Origin: Polyangiaceae bacterium
GTDB taxonomy: Bacteria; Myxococcota_A; Polyangia; Polyangiales; Polyangiaceae
Direction: 5' to 3'
Assembly: GCA_025937835.1 (NCBI GenBank)
Contig: JAICQO010000028.1
Span: 1-64,000 of the forward strand
Length of the DNA: 64,000 bases
Shown: positions 37,189-45,328 of the stretch, one piece after another
Layout: each line of letters begins with the position of its first letter
How positions within the stretch are numbered: the first letter of the stretch is position 1
The notes under the pieces: model-generated
Databases searched by the model: none
Seen by the model: only the letters and a program-made list of their open reading frames with translations
Told to the model about the DNA's origin: nothing
Translations under genes and position numbers: made by a program

Positions 37189-38133
37189 ATGAAAAAATGT
37201 CGCGTCGGGCTCCTCGTAGCAGCCCTCTGCAGCCTTCCCGCTAGTGCTTGGGCGCAGGGCGCGGACGGAGCAGCTACAGGAGAACAGCCCGCGGGCGCTG
37301 ATGACGCCGCCGAGGCAGCACCTGCTGAAGGTGCCGAAGAAGAAGCCACAGAAGGCGAGGCTGAAGGAGAAGCAGTCGATGAAGGAGGCGGTCTCGAAGA
37401 GATCTGCAAAATCGACCCGGCTGCCTGTCCCAACCTCGACATGGAGAAAGAGGCTGCGAGACCGCTGCGCGAAGATATCTACGCCGTGCAGCAGATCTTC
37501 GTGATCAAGTCCACGCGCTTCGAGCTCAACCCGTACTGGTCATTCACCCTGAACGACCAGTTCATCAATCACCCGGCGCCCGGGCTCGCGCTGAACTTCT
37601 ACATCTCGAACGTACTCGCGATTGGCGTGAACGGTAATTACTACAATCCGTTCAACGTAGACCGTGAGTTCAACTTTCTCGTGAGGCGCTCGGCGCGCGT
37701 CGCCGTGCCTCTGAGCGAGTACGACTGGAGCGCTGCGTTCAACTTCACGTACGTTCCCGCGTTCGGAAAGTTCTCCGGCTTCAGCGACTTCATCTTCCAG
37801 TACGACGCCTACGTCGTCGGTGGTGTGGGCGCTATCTCGACTCGCCCCATCCCGGTGATCGATCCGGACAACCGAAACCCGAAGTACGAGACCAAGCTGG
37901 CGTTCAACGCGGGTATCGGCCTCCGAATCTTCTTCAACCGCTGGTTCGCCGCGGTCGCCGAGGTCCGCGACTACATGTTCAACGACAAGCTCGAGAACCT
38001 CCGGATCGTGCCGGGTCGTGAAGGCGACGAATCGACCTGGACGGACAAGACGAGCTTCACCCACAACGTTCAGGCGCAGGTCGGGGTTTCAATCTTCTTG
38101 CCGTTCTCGTTCGAGTATCGGCTCCCGAAGTGA
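37189..38133 (+). CDS. Outer-membrane beta-barrel, GltA/NfsA-like
   Basis: A 314-residue protein: signal peptide (cleavage after SAWA), an Ala/Glu-rich acidic segment (residues about 23-80), then a beta-barrel (RFELNPYWSFTLNDQFINH, GLALNFYISNVLAIGVNGNY, FSFEYRLPK at the C-terminus). One CKIDPAAC pair precedes the barrel. In M. xanthus GltA and GltB (and their sporulation paralogues NfsA and NfsB) are adjacent outer-membrane barrels of this type, and the tandem here fits that. AGAGGA lies upstream of the chosen ATG 37189. Which of the two is the GltA equivalent is not certain. Confidence 0.75.
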   Translation: MKKCRVGLLVAALCSLPASAWAQGADGAATGEQPAGADDAAEAAPAEGAEEEATEGEAEGEAVDEGGGLEEICKIDPAACPNLDMEKEAARPLREDIYAVQQIFVIKSTRFELNPYWSFTLNDQFINHPAPGLALNFYISNVLAIGVNGNYYNPFNVDREFNFLVRRSARVAVPLSEYDWSAAFNFTYVPAFGKFSGFSDFIFQYDAYVVGGVGAISTRPIPVIDPDNRNPKYETKLAFNAGIGLRIFFNRWFAAVAEVRDYMFNDKLENLRIVPGREGDESTWTDKTSFTHNVQAQVGVSIFLPFSFEYRLPK

Positions 38134-38147
38134 ACGAAGGGCGAGGC

Positions 38148-39020
38148 ATGAACACGACCAAAGCCAAGATTACCAAGTGCCTGCTGTCGCTTCTGGCAGC
38201 AGGTGCGGCGTTCCTCGCTGCCCCGGAGCGCGCGAGCGCGCAGGAGATTCTGCTGACCGGTCCGCTCGCGGGCGCATCCTCGGTGCGTCACCTGCGGCTG
38301 TATCGCGAGCGGCGCTTCGAGATCGCGCCGGCGGTGACCTTCACCCTGCTCGACGAGTATCAGCGAACGATCCTGCTCGGCGCGCGTCTCACCTACAACT
38401 TCACCGACTGGCTCGGGTTCGGTGTGTGGGGTGCATACGGCGGAGCAATTCAGCTGCCCACTCACCTGACGGACGAGATCCAGAAGGTGAACCGGGTCCG
38501 GCGCACGGAAGATCCGACGACCACCAACCGCCGGCTCACGGCCGTGCAGCTCGGAGACAACTTCGAGGACCAGCTCGCGGGCATGGACTGGGTGGTGGCA
38601 CCGCAGATCACCCTGGTGCCCTTCCGCGGCAAGATCGCGCTGTTCCAGAGCATCTACGTCGATACGGACCTGTACTTTTTCGGTGGTCCGGCCTTCGTGG
38701 GTCTGAAAGAGCGCGCGGAGTGCGAGGCAAATGCCTGCAGCACGCCGGAGAGCTTCGACATGGCCTCGCGGATGGCGATCGCGCCGACGTTCGGTCTGGG
38801 TCTGAGCTTCTACATGAGCAAGTGGAGCGCGCTCGGCTTCGAGTGGCGCGGCCTCCCCTTCTCGTGGAACACCGGCGGCTTCGACACCGCGGGCGGCGGG
38901 AAGGACAACAACTACCCGGACACCGCGATCAGCGACGCAGATCGACGTTTTCACTTCAACCAGATGTTGACGGTGAGCTTCAACGTCTACCTGCCCACGC
39001 AGTACCGCGTCAGCGAGTAG
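38148..39020 (+). CDS. Outer-membrane beta-barrel, GltB/NfsB-like
   Basis: A 290-residue protein with a signal peptide (cleavage near ERASA) and a barrel domain that opens with LYRERRFEIAPAVTFTLLDE and LTYNFTDWLGFGVWGAYGG, and closes with MLTVSFNVYLPTQYRV. A CEANAC pair sits in a probable loop. It begins 14 bp after the previous stop with GGGCGAGG upstream of ATG 38148; a GTG overlapping the previous stop (38130) is an alternative. A strong terminator follows, so the two barrels form a bicistronic unit. The outer-membrane Glt/Nfs role is inferred from the tandem layout and the glt locus nearby. Confidence 0.75.
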   Translation: MNTTKAKITKCLLSLLAAGAAFLAAPERASAQEILLTGPLAGASSVRHLRLYRERRFEIAPAVTFTLLDEYQRTILLGARLTYNFTDWLGFGVWGAYGGAIQLPTHLTDEIQKVNRVRRTEDPTTTNRRLTAVQLGDNFEDQLAGMDWVVAPQITLVPFRGKIALFQSIYVDTDLYFFGGPAFVGLKERAECEANACSTPESFDMASRMAIAPTFGLGLSFYMSKWSALGFEWRGLPFSWNTGGFDTAGGGKDNNYPDTAISDADRRFHFNQMLTVSFNVYLPTQYRVSE

Positions 39021-39045
39021 CAAAGCCGGTCGAACGGCGCAGACT

Positions 39046-39087
39046 CCGCCCCGCTAGCTCAGTGTTAGCGGGGCGGTTTGCGTTTGT
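39046..39087 (+). terminator. Rho-independent terminator after the gltA/gltB-like pair
   Basis: A perfect 11-bp stem (CCGCCCCGCTA / TAGCGGGGCGG), 9-nt loop, followed by TTTGCGTTTGTGT. It starts 26 bp after the second barrel's stop. The GCTCAGTGT loop resembles a tRNA D-arm by chance but no tRNA is present. Confidence 0.85.
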
Positions 39088-39138
39088 GTCGTCCGACGCC
39101 GCTGCTGAGTGTCCACGGCGCCGGCGGTTCTGCCTGGC

Positions 39139-39876
39139 TCAGCCGGGCTGAACCTTGTTGCCCTGCACTCGATAGTTGCCGGGCAGGCCCTTGGCCGCGA
39201 CCGGCAGCAGCGCTTCGGGCAGCTCCCAGCCCTTCTGGGAGAGCCCCTCCGCGATCCGGTTCTTCACGCGCAGCGACTCTTCCTGCTCGAGCGCGGCGAT
39301 CAGCGCGGGCAGGCTGTCGGGGTTGCCGATGGCGAAGACGCTGGTCACCGCCGCGAAGCGCACCGGTTCGCTCGCGTCTTCGAGGAACGGCTCGAGGGCG
39401 GCGCGCACCTCGTCGGTCTTGTGCTCGGCGAGCTCGGTGATGAGTTGGAGCTTGGGTTCCACGTTGCGCGTGTACTCGGTATCGAACTGATCGAGCATCG
39501 ACAGGAGCTCGTCGGTCAGCTCCTGGCCGGACACGATGTTCTTCAGCACACGCAGCGGCCACATCAGGCTCTCGGCCTTCTTGGCGTAGTTGCGCACTGG
39601 CCCGAGCGCGTCTTGTCCGACCGCGACGATGCCGCGCAAGCAGTTCTCTTTCTCCTCCTGGTCGGTGATCGAAGGATCGAGCTGCCAGTCGAAGCGCTTG
39701 AGCAACGCCGCGGCGCTGTCCTTCGTGCTCATCCTCGACAGCTGCTCGATGGCGTCCTGCCGATCGAGGTTCTGCGAGAACTTGTTGGCGACCAGGCGCC
39801 CCAGGCGCTCCGTGTCACGCCCCGACGCTTTCGGCGCGTCAGCCTTCTTTTTCGAGAACAGATCGAACAATCCCAT
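39139..39876 (-). CDS. Cytoplasmic HEAT-repeat protein
   Basis: A 245-residue protein without a signal peptide; N-terminal MGLFDLFSKKK then HEAT-type helical repeats (QDAIEQLSRMSTKDSAAALL, VRAALEPFLEDASEPVRFAAV, DSLPALIAALEQEESLRVKN). It likely serves as a protein-binding scaffold. It starts 79 bp after the stop of a HAMP sensor gene on the same strand, so the pair is probably co-transcribed. This echoes the HEAT/HAMP pair at 32.2-33.8 kb. Confidence 0.82.
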   Translation of the reverse strand: MGLFDLFSKKKADAPKASGRDTERLGRLVANKFSQNLDRQDAIEQLSRMSTKDSAAALLKRFDWQLDPSITDQEEKENCLRGIVAVGQDALGPVRNYAKKAESLMWPLRVLKNIVSGQELTDELLSMLDQFDTEYTRNVEPKLQLITELAEHKTDEVRAALEPFLEDASEPVRFAAVTSVFAIGNPDSLPALIAALEQEESLRVKNRIAEGLSQKGWELPEALLPVAAKGLPGNYRVQGNKVQPG

Positions 39877-39955
39877 GGCGATTCCGGGGCAGCTATAGCG
39901 CGAATCGTGGAGCGCTGGGAGCGCAGAGTCCGAGGGCGGCGGGCGCCCAGCGCGC

Positions 39956-41437
39956 TCAGCCGCCCAGGGCTTCCCCACCGGCCTCCGAGGTACCGAGCGG
40001 GATCGCGTTCAGGATGATGGAGCGGTTCCGGAGCTGGACCTCGAAGCGCACCGGTCGGCCGTGCTTCTCGGCCATCTCGCGCTCGTTCTCCCGGATCCGC
40101 TCCCGGAACGAGTCGGCGGTGATGTGGTCGGTGGGGTCTCCGAGCTCCTTGCGCGCGGCGATGTACTCCCGAAACAGCCGCTCGTAATAGGTGTCGGCCG
40201 ACTCGGCCGCGAGCCGCACGCTGACACCGGGGTCCGTCTTCTCCGCCACCGCGCTCTCGTCCACGCTGAGCGCGTCCTGGAAATCCTGAGCGCGCGGCCC
40301 GTGCGACGGCCGGCCCTGGTCGTCGGTGTTGTCCTCCGGGACCCCCATCAGCGCGTTCAAGAGCGAGTTGATCCGGAACACCAGGCCGCCGAGCTCATCG
40401 TGTTCGATCTGGAAACGCAGGCCCGACTGACCATTGATGATCGTGAGCAGGCCGTCTTCCAGCTCCGAGATCGGCTCCGAGATGTAGTTGCCGAGCAAGA
40501 AGCCGCCCACCACCACCAGCAGCAAGCCGAGCGCCACGACGCCAAACAACGGCGTCAATAACCCCGCAGGGTTAGTTGAGGCCGAGGGCGAGGCGCCGAG
40601 CAGCACGAGGTTGCCTCCGCCGTAGCCGAGCAACGGCACGGCGCCCGCCAGAAGCTCCGCCTCCCCGAGCTCCGCCGGCGCGAAGCGGCCACTGGAAATC
40701 GCGCTCTTGGCCGCCGCCAGGACCGGTCCGCGCGTGAGCGCGGCGGTCGCCATGGCGTTCGAGGTGTTGCTGATGGCCAGCGGCTCGAGCCCGGCGTCGC
40801 CCACCTGCGCGAGCGCCAAAATCTGTCCGCTGGTCAGCTCACTGACGCGGGTCAGCCGCTCGTCGCTGAGAGCGGTGCCGACCACCACCGCCCCGAGCGT
40901 GCGCCCGCCCTCGAGGATCGGCACCATGGTCGCGAGCAACTGCTCCTGCCGCTCACGGCTGTGCCAGACGGCGCTGAGCGGCTTGCCGCCGCGGAGCGCG
41001 TCCATCAGCGACGGGTAGACCGCGCCGATCTTCTCGCCGCGCATCAGGTTCGACGCGTTGCGGCCGAGCGCGACTCCCCGCTCGTCCACGAACAGCACCA
41101 GCGTCGGAAAGGCGTTGGCGAGCTCCGGGCGCTCACCCGCGGCGTCGCGCAGGCGGTTCGCTTCCCTGGTCGCGGCCTCGGCGCGCGCGCCTCGCAGACC
41201 GGTCGCGAACAGGCTATTGACCGACTCTGCCTCCGCCGCCTGCGACAGCCAGCGCTCGACACGGAACGCGTCGAGCGCGAGCTCCGAGCGCGCCGTGCCG
41301 AGCCCGCGCTCGACGTCACGTTTGCGCTCGCCCGGGTTCGCGAGCAGATCCCGGAGGGACGTGAACAGCAGCATGTACGCGAGCAACCCGACCACCACGA
41401 GGATGCCGGCGTTCACGACGATGATCTTCCAGCGCAT
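39956..41437 (-). CDS. Sensor-like protein: periplasmic cache-type domain, HAMP, novel C-terminal domain
   Basis: A 493-residue inner-membrane protein. TM1 is at about 5-27, a periplasmic domain of about 265 residues resembles a single or double cache fold (TLVLFVDERGVALGRN, LLATMVPILEGGRTLGAVVVG), and TM2 is near 297-320. HAMP follows (ISEPISELEDGL, DELGGLVFRINSLL). The last 90 residues form a separate domain (YYERLFREYIAARKELG, GRPVRFEVQLRNRSIIL) that I associate, from memory, with the MXAN_5187 C-terminal domain of myxobacteria. No kinase or MCP output domain. It is followed by the HEAT-repeat gene. Confidence 0.82.
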   Translation of the reverse strand: MRWKIIVVNAGILVVVGLLAYMLLFTSLRDLLANPGERKRDVERGLGTARSELALDAFRVERWLSQAAEAESVNSLFATGLRGARAEAATREANRLRDAAGERPELANAFPTLVLFVDERGVALGRNASNLMRGEKIGAVYPSLMDALRGGKPLSAVWHSRERQEQLLATMVPILEGGRTLGAVVVGTALSDERLTRVSELTSGQILALAQVGDAGLEPLAISNTSNAMATAALTRGPVLAAAKSAISSGRFAPAELGEAELLAGAVPLLGYGGGNLVLLGASPSASTNPAGLLTPLFGVVALGLLLVVVGGFLLGNYISEPISELEDGLLTIINGQSGLRFQIEHDELGGLVFRINSLLNALMGVPEDNTDDQGRPSHGPRAQDFQDALSVDESAVAEKTDPGVSVRLAAESADTYYERLFREYIAARKELGDPTDHITADSFRERIRENEREMAEKHGRPVRFEVQLRNRSIILNAIPLGTSEAGGEALGG

Positions 41438-41580
41438 GGCAGACCCCTTGTCGCACGCTCGAGCCGAGGCGTTGGACGAGCCCTCGGCCGAGCCCGAAGC
41501 GCTACGTTACTCCCCGTGAACCCCGAGCTCTATGCAAATATCCCGGCTGAGGTAGGCTCGCCGGAGACATCGAGGACGCC

Positions 41581-42612
41581 ATGCTGCTCGTAGACGACGC
41601 CCTGTTTCTCGAGCATCGAGCTCGCGAGCCGCACCCCGAGCGCCCCGAACGGCTGCTCGCGGCGCGCCGCGCCGTCGAAGGCCTGCGCGCTCGAGCGCCC
41701 GTCGATGTGCTCGCGCCGCGTGACGCGACCGACGACGAGCTCTGCCGCGTGCATACACCGGCCTACCTGGAAGAGTTGGGCCGCTGGGCCGGCAAATCCG
41801 GCATGGCCGACGCCGACACGTTTCTCTCACCCCAATCAGTGTCGGCTGCCCGACGCGCGGCCGGCGGCGCCGTCGCTCTCGCCGAGGCGCTGTGGCGCGG
41901 GACGGCAGAGAGCGGTGTCGCCGTGGTGCGCCCGCCCGGTCATCACGCACTGCCCGATCGCGCGATGGGCTTTTGTTTGCTGAACAACGTCGCCATCGCC
42001 GCGGCGCACGCGCGGTCGCTCGGCGCCGAACGCGTCGCGATCCTCGACTGGGACGTGCACCACGGCAACGGCACCGAAGACATGTTCTATGCGGATCCCT
42101 CGGTGTTGTACGTGTCGCTGCACCAGGCACCGTATTACCCGGGGACGGGCGCGGCCTCCGACATCGGCTCGGGCGAAGGGCGCGGCTTCACCGTGAACGT
42201 CCCCCTCTCGGCGGGAGCTCGCGACGCCGTCTATCTGGCCGCCTTCGATCGCGTGATAGGTCCGATTCTGGAGGCGTATCGCCCGAGCCTGATGTTGGTG
42301 AGCGCTGGATTCGACGCGCACGAGCGCGATCCGCTCGGAGGCATGGCGCTCACCGATCTCGGCTACGCGGCGCTGTCGCGACGCCTGCTCGGCGTGCTGC
42401 CCGAACACTGCGCGCTCGGTCTGGTGCTGGAGGGCGGCTACGACCTGGCCGGGCTGGAGGGAGCGCTCGGCGCGAGCCTCGGCGCGATCGCCCGCGCCGA
42501 AGCCGAAGCCGAAACCGCGCTCGAGCCCAGGGCCGAGCCGGTCGGCGCCGCGCATGCGGCCGAGATCCAGCGCGCGCTCTCGGCTCTCGGGTCGAGCTGG
42601 AAGCTCGGCTGA
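41581..42612 (+). CDS. Histone deacetylase-like (class II/AcuC-type) amidohydrolase
   Basis: A 343-residue zinc-dependent deacetylase family member. Catalytic elements are present: RPPGHHA near residue 120, DWDVHHGNGT near 157 with the Asp and His zinc ligands, the second Asp ligand in GFDAHERDP near 243, and EGGYDL near the C-terminus. In bacteria such enzymes act on acetylated proteins (AcuC), acetylpolyamines or other acyl amides; the substrate here is unknown. Starts with ATG 41581 after CGAGGAC. Confidence 0.92.
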   Translation: MLLVDDALFLEHRAREPHPERPERLLAARRAVEGLRARAPVDVLAPRDATDDELCRVHTPAYLEELGRWAGKSGMADADTFLSPQSVSAARRAAGGAVALAEALWRGTAESGVAVVRPPGHHALPDRAMGFCLLNNVAIAAAHARSLGAERVAILDWDVHHGNGTEDMFYADPSVLYVSLHQAPYYPGTGAASDIGSGEGRGFTVNVPLSAGARDAVYLAAFDRVIGPILEAYRPSLMLVSAGFDAHERDPLGGMALTDLGYAALSRRLLGVLPEHCALGLVLEGGYDLAGLEGALGASLGAIARAEAEAETALEPRAEPVGAAHAAEIQRALSALGSSWKLG

Positions 42613-42726
42613 ACGAGCGATCGGCCGCGTGAGCGCCGGCCCCCCCTTCCGAGTTGCATCTCCCCCCGGACGTGCGCTAGACCGCTCCTTCCGAAGCGAG
42701 CCCCCTCGCTCCGGACGCTCATCTAC

Positions 42727-42799
42727 GGTGGGTGTAGCTCAGTGGTAGAGCACTGGACTGTGGCTCCGGTTGTCGCGGGTTCGATCCCCGTCACTCACC
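42727..42799 (+). tRNA. tRNA-His (anticodon GTG)
   Basis: Full cloverleaf: acceptor GTGGGTG / CACTCAC with the His-specific extra G at position -1 (42727) facing C73 (42799), D-arm GCTC AGTGGTA GAGC, anticodon stem CTGGA / TCCGG with loop CTGTGGC, T-arm GCGGG TTCGATC CCCGT. The 3' CCA is not encoded (CCCG follows). Confidence 0.96.
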
Positions 42800-42899
42800 C
42801 CGTAATGCGCCCCGCTTCGTGACCTCGAAGGCTCACGCAGCGGTGGCGCCGTCGTGCAACTCGGTATTTTTCGGGTCGCGCTCGAACCTGGCGGCCGAA

Positions 42900-42930
42900 G
42901 CTCTCGCCGACGGATCGCGAGAGCCTTTGG
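42900..42930 (+). terminator. Possible terminator downstream of tRNA-His
   Basis: An 8-bp stem (GCTCTCGC / GCGAGAGC) with a 9-nt loop followed by CTTTGGTT, about 100 bp after the tRNA and upstream of the next gene. The U-run is poor, so confidence is low. Confidence 0.35.
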
Positions 42931-43024
42931 TTCCAGCGTGGACTTAAGGTAGAAGGCGGCTGTGTCGGCTGCCCGCGTGGATGCGTGGCGGTCGCTTACC
43001 TGGTTGGTCCGCGGAGGTTCGTCG

Positions 43025-43576
43025 ATGTCAGCTCGTTTGCATCTCGTGTTGGCCCTCGGGGCTGCGATCGCTTCGATCGGTTGTAGTGACCCGGTTCCGC
43101 CCGCTTCCAAGGCCGGTGTCAGCCTGCACGTTTTCGGTACGGGCGCCTGCGCCATCCCGCAGGGCGTGGTGAAGGGCATCGGCGAACCGGCACCGGACAG
43201 CACGTCCGCCGCCGGCAAGGGCAAGCCGATCTTCGACGGCGAAAGTGGCGTCAAGACCAACTGTCGCGTGTCGAACGGCCCGAACTTCAGCGTCAGCGGG
43301 AGCGCCTCGCAGAGCCCCATCTCGTTCAACGTGAACGCGCAGCTCGGCCCGGACGGGAAGGGCACCGGCACCATCGGGCTGTTCGTTCCGGAAGCGAACG
43401 GCAATCTCACCTCCCCTGCCGACATGCCTTGCTCGATCGAAGCCATCGTGACCAGCGCCGGGCCCCAGGTCAAACCGGGAGCGGTCTGGGCGAAGTTCAC
43501 GTGCAATGCCGTCACGCAGCCGCCCGCCGATTCTTGCCGTGCGGACGGCGAGTTCGTGTTCGAAAACTGCGACTGA
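43025..43576 (+). CDS. Putative lipoprotein, unknown function
   Basis: A 183-residue protein with lipobox ASIGC (Cys20, then Ser) and a mature beta-rich domain containing six more Cys (GTGACAIP, NCRVSNGP, MPCSIEAI, KFTCNAV, SCRADG, ENCD). No family recognised. ATG 43025 has GGAGG eight bases upstream; the longer frame upstream is not needed. Confidence 0.75.
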   Translation: MSARLHLVLALGAAIASIGCSDPVPPASKAGVSLHVFGTGACAIPQGVVKGIGEPAPDSTSAAGKGKPIFDGESGVKTNCRVSNGPNFSVSGSASQSPISFNVNAQLGPDGKGTGTIGLFVPEANGNLTSPADMPCSIEAIVTSAGPQVKPGAVWAKFTCNAVTQPPADSCRADGEFVFENCD

Positions 43577-43640
43577 GCGCAACAGCCGTCGGAGCCCCGC
43601 GCGTCGCGTGGGGCTTCGAAAGCCAGCTCGGCGAGCGCTC

Positions 43641-44519
43641 TTACGTCGCGGACTTGCCTGCGACGCTGCCCGCGGGCGGTGTCTCACTGCCCTCGCGGCC
43701 GTGCCACGCGCCGCGCGGCATGGTCTCGGAAGCGAGGTTCGACGTGTCGGAGGCGCTCGGATCGATGCGCACGACCAGCGCGGTGATGTTGTCCTCGCCG
43801 CCGTGCTCGTTGGCGAGCGCGACCAAACGCCGGCAAGCTTCGTCGAGGTCCGTGGTGCCCGCCACGACGTCTCGGATCTCCGAGTCGTCGATCATGCCGC
43901 TCAGGCCGTCCGAGCACAGCACGTAGACGTCGCCGATGCGCGCGTCGTCGCCTTGTAAATCGACCACGACGTGCTCCTGCATGCCGAGGGCACGTGTGAT
44001 CACGTTCTTCGGCAGCTCGCTGCGCTGCTCTTCGGTGAGCTCGGGCATCGCCTGCAGGTAGTCGTTCACCAGCGAGTGGTCGCGAGTCATCTGCTCGATC
44101 TGACCGTCGCGGAGGCGGTAGGCGCGGCTGTCGCCCACGTGCCCGATGTACATCTTGCCGTTCTTTTCGTTGAACAGCGCGCCGACCACGGTCGTGCCCA
44201 TGCCGTGACATTCCCGCGAGCGCGTGCTGCGCTCGATGATCTGTCGGTTGGCCAGGCGAATGCCCGTGAGCAGCCGATTCTCCTCGTCCGAGAGCCGGGA
44301 ATCGAAGTGGAACGGCCAGGTGAAGTCCTCACCGACCGCCGAGCGGAAGAAGTCCACGATCGAATCGGTGGCCAGGCGGCTCGCCACGTCGCCCGCTCGA
44401 TGGCCTCCCATGCCGTCGGCGACGATGTAGAGACCCTGCTCACCCAGGATCGCGAAACAGTCCTCGTTGTGGTCGCGCTGCAGTCCGACGTCGCTGATTC
44501 CTGCGGCTACTGCACGCAT
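43641..44519 (-). CDS. PP2C-type Ser/Thr protein phosphatase
   Basis: A 292-residue Mn/Mg-dependent phosphatase that removes phosphate from Ser/Thr kinase targets. PP2C motifs: SDVGLQRDHNEDCF, YIVADGMGGHRAGD, GMGTTVVGAL, IGHVGDSRAYRL, VYVLCSDGLSGMI and GGEDNITALVV. The ATG at 44519 opens at the first conserved strand. It is the third gene of a same-strand series kinase - frr - PP2C, which suggests that kinase and phosphatase act as a pair. A 35-residue C-terminal tail is not part of the fold. Confidence 0.94.
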   Translation of the reverse strand: MRAVAAGISDVGLQRDHNEDCFAILGEQGLYIVADGMGGHRAGDVASRLATDSIVDFFRSAVGEDFTWPFHFDSRLSDEENRLLTGIRLANRQIIERSTRSRECHGMGTTVVGALFNEKNGKMYIGHVGDSRAYRLRDGQIEQMTRDHSLVNDYLQAMPELTEEQRSELPKNVITRALGMQEHVVVDLQGDDARIGDVYVLCSDGLSGMIDDSEIRDVVAGTTDLDEACRRLVALANEHGGEDNITALVVRIDPSASDTSNLASETMPRGAWHGREGSETPPAGSVAGKSAT

Positions 44520-44665
44520 TCGACCATCCCTTCCGAACTCTGATTCACTGCTCCTCGTCGCAACCAGAACCGTTTCATGACGCATTGGCGGTGTCAAGGT
44601 CGGCCCACCGGCCGATTCGAGCAGTTTCGCGCAGCTGCCGCGGTGGCGACAACCCGCCGGAGCGA

Positions 44666-45223
44666 TCAGATCGTCAGGATCTCCTTCTCTTTCTGGGAGA
44701 TGATCTGATCCACGGATTGGCCGGCCTCGGCCACGATTTCTTCGGCCTTCTTCTTGGCGCGCTCGACCTCGTCCTCGCTCGCGCCGCCGCCGGTCTTGAG
44801 CTCGGAGAGCATGTCGAGGGCCTCGTGTCGCGCTTTGCGGATCGCGACCTTGCACTCTTCGCCCTGCTTCTTCGCGACCTTGACCAGGTCCTTGCGCCGC
44901 TCTTCGCTGAGCGCCGGGATCGGGATGCGGATCAGCTCGCCGTCGACCTGCGGGTTCAGGCCGAGATCGCTCTCGCGGATGGCCTTCTCGATCGGCTGCA
45001 CCTGGGATCTGTCCCACGGCTTCACGGTGATGAGGCGCGGCTCCGGTACGTTCACGGTCGCCATCTGCCCGATGGGAGTGATCGTGCCGTAGTAGTCCAC
45101 GCGCAGCGTGTCGAGCATGCCGGAGTGCGCGCGGCCGGTGCGGAGCTTCGAGAGCTCGCGCCGCAACGCCTCTTTTGCTTTCTCAGCGCCCTGTTTGAGC
45201 TCCGTCAGTACTTCGTCGATCAT
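44666..45223 (-). CDS. frr: Ribosome recycling factor
   Basis: Releases ribosomes from mRNA after termination together with EF-G. The 185-residue length is canonical; the conserved LSKLRTGRAH, DYYGTITPIGQMA, DLGLNPQVDGELIRIPIP, LSEERRKDLVK and C-terminal DQIISQKEKEIL are present. In many bacteria frr follows rpsB-tsf-pyrH; here it lies between a Ser/Thr kinase and a PP2C phosphatase gene. Confidence 0.98.
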   Translation of the reverse strand: MIDEVLTELKQGAEKAKEALRRELSKLRTGRAHSGMLDTLRVDYYGTITPIGQMATVNVPEPRLITVKPWDRSQVQPIEKAIRESDLGLNPQVDGELIRIPIPALSEERRKDLVKVAKKQGEECKVAIRKARHEALDMLSELKTGGGASEDEVERAKKKAEEIVAEAGQSVDQIISQKEKEILTI

Positions 45224-45328
45224 CGCGAGAAACCCTCGGAATCCGCCGACCTATAACCCGAGTTCGTCCGCTGTTCCACCGCTTCGTCCCGAAGGCTCGC
45301 GTTGGGCAGGCTTTGACACGACCACGGG

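Noticed and set aside
39046-39076. Possible tRNA fragment at GCTAGCTCAGTGTTAGCGGGGC
   Set aside because: It has a D-arm-like string only; the region is a perfect 11-bp stem-loop followed by a T-rich run, i.e. a terminator.
42739-43515. Minus-strand frame of 258 codons running through tRNA-His
   Set aside because: Its last residues (GDRTRDNRSHSPVLYH) are the familiar antisense translation of a tRNA; it also lies over the plus-strand lipoprotein gene.
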